A DNA stretch of 64,000 nt from Psychrobacter sp. 1044 (GCF_904846525.1 NZ_CAJHAZ010000006.1:124001-188000); one strand, 5' to 3'. Counted from the first letter of the stretch, positions 18,813 to 28,451 are shown. Notes: generated by a model not told the origin, from the letters alone. Program-made: numbers and translations.

Positions 18813-19270
18813 AGATAAAACTCCTTGGTTGTATGTTAGATATCGCAAGCATCCTTAGCATTCTGTTATGCTAGCCACTCTATTATGATTATTTATACCG
18901 CTTTAAACGCGGGTTAGCCAAACTAAAAACTCTGAGCAACAGGTCTGAGCAATAAGTAAGTTGCGATATGTTGATAAATGGTTTAAAAAATGAATAAGTA
19001 AAATAGTGATGCACTGAATAATCATTTATTGACTTAACGATACTGTAAAAATCCCTTTAGTAAAATAGCATCCACACAGACTGTTATAATAACGCGCAAA
19101 ATAACAAAGATACTTTATATAAAATCAACAAATTTGCAGCTTATAGCGTTGATTTAAAGAAATAACGTTTTATTAGGGTGTGTCCTCGTTTTAAAAATCG
19201 TAAATTGAGGACACGCTCTAACCTCAAAATACGCACAAAATAATGATTCAAATTTAGGAAATCCCAAACC
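18813..19270. other. Divergent icd / rluE intergenic region
   Basis: 458 bp, AT-rich, presumably with both promoters. It contains a 47-bp inverted-repeat element at 19174-19220. No gene is supported. Confidence 0.5.
19174..19220. mobile_element. Minimal 47-bp inverted-repeat element related to the 3588 MITE
   Basis: Ends GGGTGTGTCCTC and, reversed, GAGCGTGTCCTC, flanked on both sides by TA. The consensus GGGYGTGTCYTC matches the ends of the 174-bp element at 3588, and the left arm continues with TTTTAAAAAT where the larger element has TTTCAAAAAT. It looks like an internally deleted copy reduced almost to its two ends. Confidence 0.6.
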
Positions 19271-19897
19271 ATGTCGACCTCTAGTCTGATTTTATTCAAC
19301 AAACCTTATGGGGTGCAAAGTCAGTTTCGTGATGACAGCAACAATGATCACACCACCCTATCACAGTATTTTACCGATAAGTCTTTACGGATTGCTGGTA
19401 GGCTTGATGCCACCTCAGAGGGCTTGCTGATTTTAACGAGTGATGGTCGAGTCAATAAAGCCATTACCCAGCCACCTTCTGCTGCTAATTTTGCAAAAAA
19501 CCGTCATAAGCAGGGCAAAACTTACTTGGTGCAAGTTGAGGGCACAGCAACGCCAGTGCAGTTGAATGAGCTTGCTTCTGGCGTACATTTAAAAGATGGC
19601 AAGACATTACCGGCGACGGCTCTCATGGTAGAAGAGGCAAACTTACCCATTGATTTATGGCAACGTGAGCCGCCTATTCGTGAGCGTAAGAATGTACCGA
19701 CTTCGTGGCTCATGCTGACAATTTATGAAGGTAAGAATCGCCAAGTCAGACGTATGACAGCACAGGTTGGACTGCCTTGCCTGCGTTTGATACGCTGGTC
19801 AGTAGCAGGGTTTGAATTGGGTGACTTAGCCGTTGGTGAGTTTGTGCGCATTCATCTCACTAGCGAACGCTGTCAGCAATTAGGCATTCTTGATTGA
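19271..19897 (+). CDS. rluE: 23S rRNA pseudouridine synthase E
   Basis: 208 residues. Member of the RsuA/RluB/E/F family; E. coli RluE makes pseudouridine 2457 in 23S rRNA. The catalytic Asp is in GRLDATSEGLLILTSDG. ILFNKPYGVQSQF opens the catalytic domain and YEGKNRQVRRMTAQVGLP closes it. There is no N-terminal S4 domain, which separates RluE from RluB and RluF. AGGA lies 11 bases before the ATG. The icd neighbour is conserved in enterobacteria, supporting the assignment. Confidence 0.9.
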   Translation: MSTSSLILFNKPYGVQSQFRDDSNNDHTTLSQYFTDKSLRIAGRLDATSEGLLILTSDGRVNKAITQPPSAANFAKNRHKQGKTYLVQVEGTATPVQLNELASGVHLKDGKTLPATALMVEEANLPIDLWQREPPIRERKNVPTSWLMLTIYEGKNRQVRRMTAQVGLPCLRLIRWSVAGFELGDLAVGEFVRIHLTSERCQQLGILD

Positions 19898-20165
19898 TTA
19901 ATTATTACTACTAATCTACTGGTATCTCATTGCTGATTGCTCGTGACTGGCAGCTGCTTATTAGAGCACATCCTCATTTCTATCAGTTTTTTAGATCAGA
20001 ATACGTCTTAATCGTTGGCTTTGATAGCAATTCAAACCAATTACGACTTGCTAAACATCGCGTCTCGAACGAGCAAGGTTTATCTGCTAAGCTTCAGAAC
20101 ACCATTATTTAGGTATCATAAGTCTCATCCACTTATCATTTGATTTTTTATTATAGGGATATGTT

Positions 20166-20987
20166 ATGTTTGTTTCTCGTCGTTGGATCTTGTTGGCCAC
20201 TAGCGTTTCTACAGCGCTTATACTGAGCGCCTGTCAGCCGACAAAAGACAACGATGACACAGATTCTAATGCAGCGACCCCACCTGTGACTGATATCGCC
20301 GATGCTCCAAATGACGTTGACGCTGATAACGAACTAGTAGCTGGCGAAAACAGCGCAGATGAGAGCCAAATGACCGACATACTTAGAGACTATACAAGGT
20401 CGATGACTAGAATGCATGATGAGATGATGATCGGTATGGGTTATAACGACCCTGATACAGCCTTTGCTAAAGCGATGCTTGGACACCACCGCGGTGCCGT
20501 AGAAATGGCAAAAATTCAGCTGAAATATGGTACTGACGAAGAGATGCGTCAATTGGCACAAGAGATTATCGCCGCTCAGCAAGTTGAAATCGATATTTTG
20601 AATAAATGGCTTGCTAGCCACCCTGATACAGCCAAACCTAAACCCAATACTGAAGCGATGCAGCAAGCGTATGCCAGAAGCATGGATGTCTTAAATGGCG
20701 AGATGGTATTGGGTATCGCCGATCCTGTGCCTGACATGTCATTTGCACGTGGTATGCTGCCGCATCACATTGGCGCAGTAGAGATGGCAAACATTCAGCT
20801 AAAATATGGCACTGACGAAGAGATGCGTCAATTGGCACAAGATATCATCGATGGTCAGCAGATGGAGATTGCGCGTATGCAACAATGGATTGCAGATGCT
20901 AATGCTAATACCGATAACAAGGTTGAAGAGACACAGAGCACAAGTGAAGCGGATAATCATCAGCAATCTGAGCAAGCTGCTTCTTAG
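20166..20987 (+). CDS. DUF305 lipoprotein with duplicated four-helix domain
   Basis: 273 residues. Signal peptide with lipobox LSAC (Cys about 19), then an acidic linker, then two DUF305 units: one around residues 75-155 (MHDEMMIGM...FAKAMLGHHRGAVEMAKIQLKYG) and one around 165-245 (MDVLNGEMVLG...FARGMLPHHIGAVEMANIQLKYG). The M-x-x-HH-x-x-A-x-x-MA pattern is the family core and may bind metal; some DUF305 proteins (CopM) act in copper handling. The two halves share an identical 17-residue stretch, indicating a fairly recent internal duplication. The C-terminus is a polar Gln/Ser tail. No copper genes lie nearby. Confidence 0.85.
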   Translation: MFVSRRWILLATSVSTALILSACQPTKDNDDTDSNAATPPVTDIADAPNDVDADNELVAGENSADESQMTDILRDYTRSMTRMHDEMMIGMGYNDPDTAFAKAMLGHHRGAVEMAKIQLKYGTDEEMRQLAQEIIAAQQVEIDILNKWLASHPDTAKPKPNTEAMQQAYARSMDVLNGEMVLGIADPVPDMSFARGMLPHHIGAVEMANIQLKYGTDEEMRQLAQDIIDGQQMEIARMQQWIADANANTDNKVEETQSTSEADNHQQSEQAAS

Positions 20988-21058
20988 GTGCTGAATTACT
21001 AAACGCTGACCTAGCCGTTAATTTTTAACAAACCTTAAAAGACTGCCAGTCATTACCC

Positions 21059-21097
21059 AAAGCCCCTGCCAAATAATATTATTTAGCAGGGGCTTTT
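21059..21097. terminator. Bidirectional terminator between DUF305 and M61 genes
   Basis: Stem AAAGCCCCTGCcAAAT / ATTTaGCAGGGGCTTTT flanked by A and T runs. Confidence 0.88.
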
Positions 21098-21166
21098 ACT
21101 TTTAACCAATTATTGGACAGAATAGTGAGAACAAATACATTCACATTAATATATTTAGCAATGTAT

Positions 21167-23170
21167 TTAACTTTGATAACGCTCTATAGCGTTAAGCCAT
21201 GTTTGCCAGCCTGCATCGACTAGAGAAGAGTTATCACTGACTCCTGACGATTGATTTGCTTTTGTTAAGTGCAAGCTCACTTTATGCGGAGATGCTTTGT
21301 CAATGGCTTCATTAGCCGCTTTAGGAAGCACGTTAACACGCATCAACTCATCACGGCGAAATAGATGACACTCAATGTCACGCTCCACATTACTTAGCAA
21401 CGCCAATTGTTTACTGTCAGCCTTGATACCGTCAAGCGCCACAATGACATCGTTCGCTGAAATACCCGCTCTAGCAGCGACACTAGCACGTGTCACGCGA
21501 TTGACTTTGAGTCCAGCAGGTGTTTCAGTACAGCGCATGCCCCAAGGCACATGCTTGTCAGCCGTCTCTTTGCTATTACTATGCATGCTAATGCCGTTTG
21601 CCGCCAGCAGCGCTTCAATTGGCAACTCTTCAACACCATTGACATAACGATACTCAAAGTCTTCCCAATCCTCTATGGGCATGAACTGCCCAATGACTGT
21701 ACCCATATCAGCACTATTGATGCCAATGCGTTTATTGTCGTTTTGCTTTGCTTGAGTATAAAAAGCCTTGACCACATCAAACAGACGATAGCGACCATTG
21801 CTCTTTTGGAGCAGTGTTAAATCCAAGCATAACGCCACCAATGCGCCTTTGTTGTAATAACTGATACCAGCATTGCCTGTATTTTCATCGTTACGGTATA
21901 GCTTAATCCACGCATCAAAGCTCGACTCTGCAACGCTTTGATACGCGCGACCCGCGGTTTGATAGTAACGATTAATTTGCTCAGCCAGTAGCTTGAGATA
22001 GCTTGGCTTATCAATCACGCCCGACGCTTGCAACATAAAGTCATCGATATACGAAGTAAATCCCTCAAATACCCATAGCAGTGGTGTAAATGCCTCGCGG
22101 CGCAAATCAACATTCAACATAACATCTGGGCGTACCGTTTTGACCCACCACGAATGAAAATACTCATGGCTGCATAAGCCCAAAAATCGCTGATAATCGG
22201 TGCTTGGTATTTTTGGCTCATCAAGAGTTGGTAAGTCTCGGCGCGGCGTAATGAGACTGGTCGAATTGATATGCTCAAGTCCACCATAATCCTGACCACT
22301 GGCAAAGGTCATAAACGTATAATCATTAAATGGCGCATCACCCAACCAATCTAAATAGCACTGACAGATCTGAGTGACATCCTGCTGTAGCCTGCCCATA
22401 TTGGCACTGTGCTTACCTGAGAGATAAAAACGATGGTGTAGCGTCTGATGCGTACTGTCTTGAATAATAAAGTCAAACTTATCTTGTTCTGCAATCTCAA
22501 ACGGGTAATCAATAAGGTCGTGATAACTGCCTGCTTGTAGTCCATAGCTATGCTGCTCATCAAGGCGTAGATGCGTAGACTCCAAACCACATGCCAATAG
22601 TAGCCGACTCTCGTCTTTACCTGCTAAAAATGCTACTGGCACTGCTAAACTGACTTGTACAGCTCGATGCTCCTGCCCTTCTACAGCCAATGCCAGTGAG
22701 GTGAAATTCCCATACAAACGTTGCTGATCGACATAGGCAGTACGTACCGATAAATCATAGCAATAAACTTCATAATGGACACTGACGGCTTGCCCTGCCT
22801 TAGCTTTTGGTAATTGCCACGTGTTTTTATCTATTTTGTGCGCGCGATAAACCTTAGTATGAGTATCATCATCCATGATTTGGCTGTCTAATGCTTTACT
22901 ATCTAGCACCTGGCTGTCTAACACCTTATAATGCACCGCGGTAATGTTGCGCGCGAACTCACGCATCAGATAACTGCCTGGTATCCACGCTGGCATCCAA
23001 AGTTGAGGCGCATCATTTACTGCCGTAAAATTGAGCGACACATCAACCAAGTGCTCAGAAAAACGCTCGAAATTGAGTCGATAATTAATATCAGCTTTAG
23101 CTTTATGGTGATCATTGATTGTATTGGCATCTGATAGCTGATTGCGTGAATTATTAGCAAATGAAGTCAT
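21167..23170 (-). CDS. M61-family peptidase with PDZ domain
   Basis: 667 residues. Glycyl-aminopeptidase-like M61 metalloprotease. Zinc motif HEYFH in LCSHEYFHSWWVKTVRPD, near residue 360; the third ligand region is LLWVFEGFTSYIDD. A PDZ domain follows near the C-terminus (RVTRASVAARAGISANDVIVALDG). No clear signal peptide, so probably cytoplasmic. The start MTSFANNS at 23170 has AGGA upstream and replaces a 26-residue N-terminal extension lacking a site. Near residue 90 is a low-complexity run of LDS-Q/K repeats. Monocistronic. Confidence 0.88.
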   Translation of the reverse strand: MTSFANNSRNQLSDANTINDHHKAKADINYRLNFERFSEHLVDVSLNFTAVNDAPQLWMPAWIPGSYLMREFARNITAVHYKVLDSQVLDSKALDSQIMDDDTHTKVYRAHKIDKNTWQLPKAKAGQAVSVHYEVYCYDLSVRTAYVDQQRLYGNFTSLALAVEGQEHRAVQVSLAVPVAFLAGKDESRLLLACGLESTHLRLDEQHSYGLQAGSYHDLIDYPFEIAEQDKFDFIIQDSTHQTLHHRFYLSGKHSANMGRLQQDVTQICQCYLDWLGDAPFNDYTFMTFASGQDYGGLEHINSTSLITPRRDLPTLDEPKIPSTDYQRFLGLCSHEYFHSWWVKTVRPDVMLNVDLRREAFTPLLWVFEGFTSYIDDFMLQASGVIDKPSYLKLLAEQINRYYQTAGRAYQSVAESSFDAWIKLYRNDENTGNAGISYYNKGALVALCLDLTLLQKSNGRYRLFDVVKAFYTQAKQNDNKRIGINSADMGTVIGQFMPIEDWEDFEYRYVNGVEELPIEALLAANGISMHSNSKETADKHVPWGMRCTETPAGLKVNRVTRASVAARAGISANDVIVALDGIKADSKQLALLSNVERDIECHLFRRDELMRVNVLPKAANEAIDKASPHKVSLHLTKANQSSGVSDNSSLVDAGWQTWLNAIERYQS

Positions 23171-23503
23171 TGTTTTTTTATCCTTATTTATATCATTATG
23201 GTAAAAGCCATTGTCCAAAAACGCAACTGACAAACCCCAAATATCCATTTACGGTCTTCAAACCACAAAAAACTGTGTTTATTTTCATAAAAAACGCCAC
23301 TTATCAGTATAAAATAGCATTTTTTATTGTTTTTACCTTGAAAGTTATATGAGCCATCTCAATTAAAGATGCTAACTGCTAAAGTTACTTTAATAAACTG
23401 ATGATAATTGACTAATGACGTGGCTATTTGGCTTGCTGATTGGATTTTTTAGGTTTATTGCAACCGTATTTAATTTTTTACATAGATATATTTAGGATAA
23501 CTT
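23171..23503. other. Divergent promoter region, M61 peptidase / slyD
   Basis: 333 bp of AT-rich sequence between divergent genes; no other feature seen. Confidence 0.5.
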
Positions 23504-23989
23504 ATGACTATTATTGCAAAAGACACTGCCGTCAAATTCAATTACACACTAAAAGACGACGAAGGCAACATTCTTGACCAATCACCAGAAGGTCAACCAC
23601 TTGCGTACTTGCATGGCCACAGCAACATCATTCCAGGCCTTGAGCAACAGCTAGAAGGTAAATCTGCTGGCGAACAAGTCAATGCTGTTGTTGAACCTGC
23701 TGATGGCTACGGCGAATATCAAGAGCAAGCGGTACAACATGTACCACGTGATAACTTCCAAGGCGTTGACGATATCCAGCCGGGTATGCAGTTTCAGTCA
23801 GAAGCTGGCGGCCAAGTAATGCTAGTTACCGTTACTGAAGTAAATGACAAAGAAGTGACCGTTGATGCAAACCATCCATTGGCTGGTAAGCGTTTGACGT
23901 TTGATGTTGAAATCCAAGAAGTACGTGCAGCAACTGAAGACGAACTAAACCATGGTCATGTCCATGGCGCTGGTGGCGTTGAGCACTAA
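23504..23989 (+). CDS. slyD: FKBP-type peptidyl-prolyl isomerase SlyD
   Basis: 161 residues. Cytoplasmic prolyl isomerase and chaperone: FKBP part (VKFNYTLKDDEGNILDQS, AYLHGHSNIIPGLEQQLEG) with the chaperone insert-in-flap domain (PADGYGEYQEQAVQHVPRDNF...DANHPLAGKRLTFDVEI). The ending HGHVHGAGGVEH is a short metal-binding tail, far smaller than the His/Cys-rich tail of E. coli SlyD (196 residues in all). Nickel delivery may therefore be weaker. Two terminators follow. Confidence 0.93.
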   Translation: MTIIAKDTAVKFNYTLKDDEGNILDQSPEGQPLAYLHGHSNIIPGLEQQLEGKSAGEQVNAVVEPADGYGEYQEQAVQHVPRDNFQGVDDIQPGMQFQSEAGGQVMLVTVTEVNDKEVTVDANHPLAGKRLTFDVEIQEVRAATEDELNHGHVHGAGGVEH

Positions 23990-24015
23990 TCTCTTCTAGA
24001 GTATAGTGAAATATT

Positions 24016-24085
24016 AAATGGTAGTCTTTATTAAGACTGCCATTTGGTCAAAAAAGGTCAGTGACTTTGTCTACTGACCTTTTTT
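24016..24085 (+). terminator. Two consecutive terminators after slyD
   Basis: First hairpin AAATGGtAGTCTT / AAGACTgCCATTT (24016-24045). Second hairpin AAAAAGGTCAGT / ACTGACCTTTTTT (24051-24085), with the better T-run. Confidence 0.85.
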
Positions 24086-24230
24086 ATGCTTATTCTATGA
24101 TAAGTTCAATATTAATATAAATATACTTATCTATAAGCTGAGCGCTATTTACGTCTACAGTGATATTAAACTTGAGCAATATCTCTCTAAAAAATCTACC
24201 ATAAAAATTACTAATGTCCAGACGTAATAA

Positions 24231-24262
24231 AGCCGCATAACGACAAGCGTTATGCGGCTTTT
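24231..24262. terminator. Orphan terminator-like hairpin
   Basis: Perfect 12-bp stem AGCCGCATAACG / CGTTATGCGGCT with a five-base loop, then TTTTAT on the plus strand. It lies about 150 bp beyond the slyD terminators, so a separate short transcript may end here. Confidence 0.7.
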
Positions 24263-24480
24263 ATCACTAACCATCCATGTTATCGTTATATGATACCTAA
24301 TCCCGGAGTATCCTATAACTGACAGGCATCTAGCCTTATCATCCTTAATCAGCAAACCACCTATCCCTGATGCGACCTTTGAGATACCAATCCCTAGTAT
24401 CAATGAACCTTTTCGTTCAATCGTGCCGTACAGTTATAATCGCAGATTGCCTCATGGTTAGTAAGAGGTATAAACGTCAA

Positions 24481-24510
24481 TCCATGTAAGCATATGCTTA
24501 CATGGATTTT
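24481..24510. terminator. Hairpin near the 3' end of the tail-specific protease gene
   Basis: Stem TCCATGTAAGC / GCTTACATGGA with a four-base loop, followed by TTTTAAT on the plus strand. On the minus strand, the direction of the gene ending at 24545, the T-run is weak. Confidence 0.5.
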
Positions 24511-24544
24511 AATCACAGCCTTTTTGGCTGACAATAATGACTGT

Positions 24545-26758
24545 TTATAGCTTTTCTTCAGGGCTTAACAATGCTTTAGGTTCAGCGCTTAGCATAATAT
24601 AGGCCGCTTCATTGATGAAGGCTTCGTCTTCAGGTAGCTCTGGGCGCTCCTTGGCTTTCATGCGGCTGCGCTCTTCAAATTTTGCATCCATTGCCGCTTG
24701 ATAGGTGTTCCAATTGGCATAAGGGCGCTCACCCGTTGCAATAAGACGTTTATTTTCAGCCTCTAGTGAACGCTTTTCAATTAACTGCATCTTAGCTCGG
24801 CGGCTATTAATATCAAGTGGAATTGGTTTTTTCTCGTCTTCCATATCGCGAATGTTGTTTAGCGCTGAGAGATAAACAAACTGTGGGTTTTGCTCTTGAC
24901 GAATTTTAGACTGCTGGTTAAGTGTCGCCAGCGTCGTATCAGTGAACTTACCTTCAGGCTTGTAAGGCGCCGTTTTGATGGTATCCCAAGGCAACGCTTT
25001 TTTCTGTGCACGTTCGCCAAAAGTGGCATCATCGTAGATATTGACCAACTCTACATCAGGTACCACACCTTTATTCTGTGTGCTACCACCAGTGATGCGA
25101 TAGAATTTGCGCTGCGTTAAAGTGGCTGAACCCAATGCCAAATTATCGAGTTGAATCTGCGCTGAACCTTTACCCGTTGTCGTACTACCAACCACTAGCC
25201 CGCGACCGTAATCTTGGATAGCCGCAGCAAATATCTCACTGGCTGAGGCAGACGCTAGGTTAGTAATAACGACCACTTTGCCATCATAAAGTTGCTCACC
25301 GCCATCATCGTCACGGTAGACCTGAATGTTGCCGCGATTGTCACGGATTTGCACCATCGGTCCGCTCTTGATAAAGAAGCCAAGCATTTTTGCTACTTCA
25401 TCCAATGAACCACCTGGATTATTGCGCAAATCAACCACGAGGCCATCAATATTTTCTTTATTCAATGCTTTCAATGCTTTTTCGGTATCGATACTGACGC
25501 TGCGATAATCCTCACCGTTACGGCGTGCCTGATAATTCAGATAAAAGCTCGGTATCTCAAGGACACCGATGCGTTTTGGCGTTTTATCAATATTAGGGCG
25601 CTGTACTTCTACCACGCGCTGGGTAACCCCTGACTCTTCTTGTTGAATAATGTCACGAACCACCGTCACGTTACGGGCACTGGCATCAGGGGTATTTGGC
25701 TGACGCACTTTAATGGTCACTGATGTGCCACGTTTACCGCGAATCAAGCTCACAATCTCACGCGTTGACCAGCCAACTACATCTGTCATGTTCTCGCCAT
25801 CTTTGGCAATACCGATAATCAAATCGTTGGGTTTAATCTGACCAGATTTGGCTGCTGGACCACCATCGACCAAGGTCACGATGCGAGTATAATCTGGGTT
25901 TTTACGATCAGGGCGAATAGAGACGCCAATGCCTTCTAATTGCAAGCTAGATTGGATTTGCAATTCGTTGGCTTGAATCGGTGCGTAATAATTACTGTGC
26001 GGATCGTAAGTCAGCATCGCCGTATTTAAGATGGTTTCCATGATTTCATCGTTTGTGAGACGCTTAAACTGCTCTTGCTGTCGCGATAAACGGTTTTGTA
26101 AAATCTCGCTTGGTGTACGTTGGTCGTTGCGCACCAAATCTTGTCCACGAGTAATATCAGGATTGCTCAGAAATACTTTTTCTTTGGCTTTTTCATCTTC
26201 TTGACCCAAGGTAATACTCATCAGCTGAAACTTAAGCTGACGCGTCCAATAATCACGCTGCTCTTTTTTGGTTTTAAAATGATTGAGTTTTTCACGGTCA
26301 AGCACGATCGTATCATCACTCGTCAAATCAATATCGGTTTTTAGCATCTTGCTCGCCATCGCAAAATACTCATTTGAGCGTTTGCGATAGCGTTCAAAGA
26401 CCTCTACTCCTGCAGACAAGTCGCCACGCTTGAGGCGAGCACCGAATTCATCGGCGTATTTTTTCTTAAACTCATCCACATCAGACTGCAAAAACAACGT
26501 ATGGTTTGGGTCAAGGCTATCGATATACATAGACAAGATTTCGCTGCCCGTTTTGCTATCTAGCGGCTGATTCAAATAGTGGCTACGATCCAGCAATGCG
26601 GCTACTTGGCGAGTGGTGACTTTTTGTTCAGGGGTTTGTACAAAGCCTTCAGTATTGGTGTCGGCCATTGCCGTCCCGTAGCTCTGGGTAAGAATAATAC
26701 CGGCGATGCCCACTGACGCTGCACTGAGTAACCACTGTGCTGGTTGTTTTTTCATCAT
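24545..26758 (-). CDS. prc: Tail-specific carboxy-terminal processing protease
   Basis: 737 residues, S41 family, like E. coli Prc/Tsp (682). Periplasmic protease degrading proteins with apolar C-termini and shaping peptidoglycan hydrolase levels. A signal segment (LLSAASVGIAGIILTQSYGTAMA) leads. An N-terminal helical domain is followed by a PDZ domain (LEGIGVSIRPDRKNPDYTRIV...AAKSGQIKPNDLIIGI) and the protease core DGLVVDLRNNPGGSLDE. The catalytic dyad is Ser in NLASASASEIFAAA and Lys in TTTGKGSAQIQ. A DUF3340-type C-terminal domain closes it. Two adjacent ATGs follow AGG; either could initiate. Confidence 0.94.
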   Translation of the reverse strand: MMKKQPAQWLLSAASVGIAGIILTQSYGTAMADTNTEGFVQTPEQKVTTRQVAALLDRSHYLNQPLDSKTGSEILSMYIDSLDPNHTLFLQSDVDEFKKKYADEFGARLKRGDLSAGVEVFERYRKRSNEYFAMASKMLKTDIDLTSDDTIVLDREKLNHFKTKKEQRDYWTRQLKFQLMSITLGQEDEKAKEKVFLSNPDITRGQDLVRNDQRTPSEILQNRLSRQQEQFKRLTNDEIMETILNTAMLTYDPHSNYYAPIQANELQIQSSLQLEGIGVSIRPDRKNPDYTRIVTLVDGGPAAKSGQIKPNDLIIGIAKDGENMTDVVGWSTREIVSLIRGKRGTSVTIKVRQPNTPDASARNVTVVRDIIQQEESGVTQRVVEVQRPNIDKTPKRIGVLEIPSFYLNYQARRNGEDYRSVSIDTEKALKALNKENIDGLVVDLRNNPGGSLDEVAKMLGFFIKSGPMVQIRDNRGNIQVYRDDDGGEQLYDGKVVVITNLASASASEIFAAAIQDYGRGLVVGSTTTGKGSAQIQLDNLALGSATLTQRKFYRITGGSTQNKGVVPDVELVNIYDDATFGERAQKKALPWDTIKTAPYKPEGKFTDTTLATLNQQSKIRQEQNPQFVYLSALNNIRDMEDEKKPIPLDINSRRAKMQLIEKRSLEAENKRLIATGERPYANWNTYQAAMDAKFEERSRMKAKERPELPEDEAFINEAAYIMLSAEPKALLSPEEKL

Positions 26759-27309
26759 ATATACCTAGTTATTTTACGTTAATAATATTATTTGTTTTAT
26801 AAAAATCAAAAATGACTGAATCAGTCGCTGCCTATAAATGCTTTATCTTTAAGTCACGAAATACTTATCTACCATTATCAATCGAGTATGTATTCAATGA
26901 TACTTTCTAAAATCTAAAACGATATTTTTTAAAATGCTATTTTCTGAATAATTATGGTCACTAAATGCCATTGCTGTTTGCTAATATTTTGTTAAAAATC
27001 ACTCAATATTATCATGCACATAGATATCCAACTGTCTCAAACTGTATAAGCAATCTTACACGCTACGCCTGCACATACCAAACTTTCTATTACATTTATT
27101 GTTCATCATTATTTGGGTCATTTATTGACGATTCAATGGTCAATGGCGAATTGATTTGAGTCTATTCATCTGCCACATTATGCTCATTTGCTAATAACTG
27201 TCATAATAAAGCAGTTTTGATAATAGTGGCACACTGCCAATTATCATCATTAATTTATTTGAAGCTGAACCGATCATATAACAATATATAACACCATAAG
27301 GATTACGCA
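26759..27309. other. Divergent promoter region, prc / nagZ
   Basis: 551 bp, strongly AT-rich, no supported gene. A 64-codon frame at 26965-27159 has no ribosome site or recognisable product. Confidence 0.45.
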
Positions 27310-28395
27310 ATGTACGGCGTTTTAATGATTGATATCGATAGTACCGCACTGACAGCAGAAGATGTCAGCTTAATCAAACAGGCACAAGTGGGCGGGGTGA
27401 TTTTATTTGCCCGAAACGTTGCAGATGCGGCACAAGTACGGGCGTTGTGTGACGACATACGTTATCACAACCCGGATATATTAATCGGTGTCGACCAAGA
27501 AGGTGGACGAGTCGCACGCCTGCGCAATGGCTTTACCCCACTACCTGCCATGGGCAAGCTTGGGGAGCTCTTCAATCAAGAGCCTAACCATGCGCTGAGC
27601 TGTGCTTACGATTGTGGCTATCTAATGGCAACAGAAGTATTGGCAGTGGGCATTGATCTTAGTTTTGCCCCAGTACTTGACAGAGATGGCATCAGCCAAG
27701 TCATCGGGGATCGTAGCTTTCATCAAGAGCCGCAAGCGATCACTGCGCTGGCGACTCAGTTCATGCGCGGTATGAAAGCCGCTGGCATGGCAACCACAGG
27801 CAAGCATTTCCCCGGTCATGGCGCGATTGCCCCTGATTCCCATGTGGCTGAGGCCATCGATACGCGTAGCTTGGATGAGATTATGCATAGCGATATGCAG
27901 CCTTTTGCCCAAACCTTACCGTGGCTTGACGCCTTAATGCCTGCCCATGTTATTTTTTCGCAAGTCGATGATAAGCCAGCAGGTTTTTCTAAAATTTGGC
28001 TCAAGGACATCATACGGGATCAGCTAAAGTTTGATGGGGTCTTATTCTCTGATGATCTATGTATGGCAGGTGCTCAAGCCGCGGGCGATGTCAGCGCACG
28101 TGTGAAAGCCGCGATTGAAGCGGGTTGTGATATTGCGCTGGTTTGTAATGATCGCGTCGCCGCCCATGAAGCCGCAGAGACCGCACAAGAGCTGCCTTAT
28201 CCCAATCAAAACCGTATTAAAACAATGTGCGGACAGATACCAACATGGCAAGGTGATCTGGAATCAACTTGTCAACAATTTGATTATTGGCAACAGGCAA
28301 AGAAAAACGTAACTCAAACCTTTTTTAATCCTCAATCTGAGGCACAAGCGACTCGCAGCGCTACTGAATCAAAAGATCCGACCGCTTATAAATAA
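27310..28395 (+). CDS. nagZ: Beta-N-acetylglucosaminidase NagZ
   Basis: 361 residues, glycoside hydrolase family 3. Cytoplasmic enzyme removing GlcNAc from muropeptides in cell-wall recycling, which in many bacteria produces inducers of AmpC. Visible motifs are GVDQEGGRVARLR, GDRSFHQEPQ and the NagZ-specific KHFPGHGAIAPDSH, whose His is the acid/base. The nucleophile Asp lies in GVLFSDDLCMAGA. AAGGA seven bases before the ATG. A Gln/Thr/Ser-rich tail of about 25 residues extends the C-terminus. Confidence 0.96.
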   Translation: MYGVLMIDIDSTALTAEDVSLIKQAQVGGVILFARNVADAAQVRALCDDIRYHNPDILIGVDQEGGRVARLRNGFTPLPAMGKLGELFNQEPNHALSCAYDCGYLMATEVLAVGIDLSFAPVLDRDGISQVIGDRSFHQEPQAITALATQFMRGMKAAGMATTGKHFPGHGAIAPDSHVAEAIDTRSLDEIMHSDMQPFAQTLPWLDALMPAHVIFSQVDDKPAGFSKIWLKDIIRDQLKFDGVLFSDDLCMAGAQAAGDVSARVKAAIEAGCDIALVCNDRVAAHEAAETAQELPYPNQNRIKTMCGQIPTWQGDLESTCQQFDYWQQAKKNVTQTFFNPQSEAQATRSATESKDPTAYK

Positions 28396-28451
28396 TCGCT
28401 TATCATTAGATACTTATCATTAGCCACCTATAAACAACAGCCTTAACAAAA

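Larger units (their letters stand above)
24086..24544. other. Convergent slyD / prc spacer with several hairpins
   Basis: 459 bp between two 3' ends. It contains a terminator-like hairpin at 24231-24262 that belongs to neither neighbour and another at 24481-24510. An 82-codon frame on the minus strand (24155-24403) crosses the first hairpin and starts with TTG, so I do not call it. Possible small-RNA locus, see findings. Confidence 0.45.

Noticed and set aside
19930-20112. 60-codon frame after rluE
   Set aside because: Short, no Shine-Dalgarno and no family resemblance; composition as expected by chance.
24155-24403. 82-codon minus-strand frame between slyD and prc
   Set aside because: Starts with TTG and runs through a perfect terminator-like hairpin; the hairpin is the better-supported feature.
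26965-27159. 64-codon frame in the prc-nagZ spacer
   Set aside because: No ribosome site, no motif, very AT-rich.
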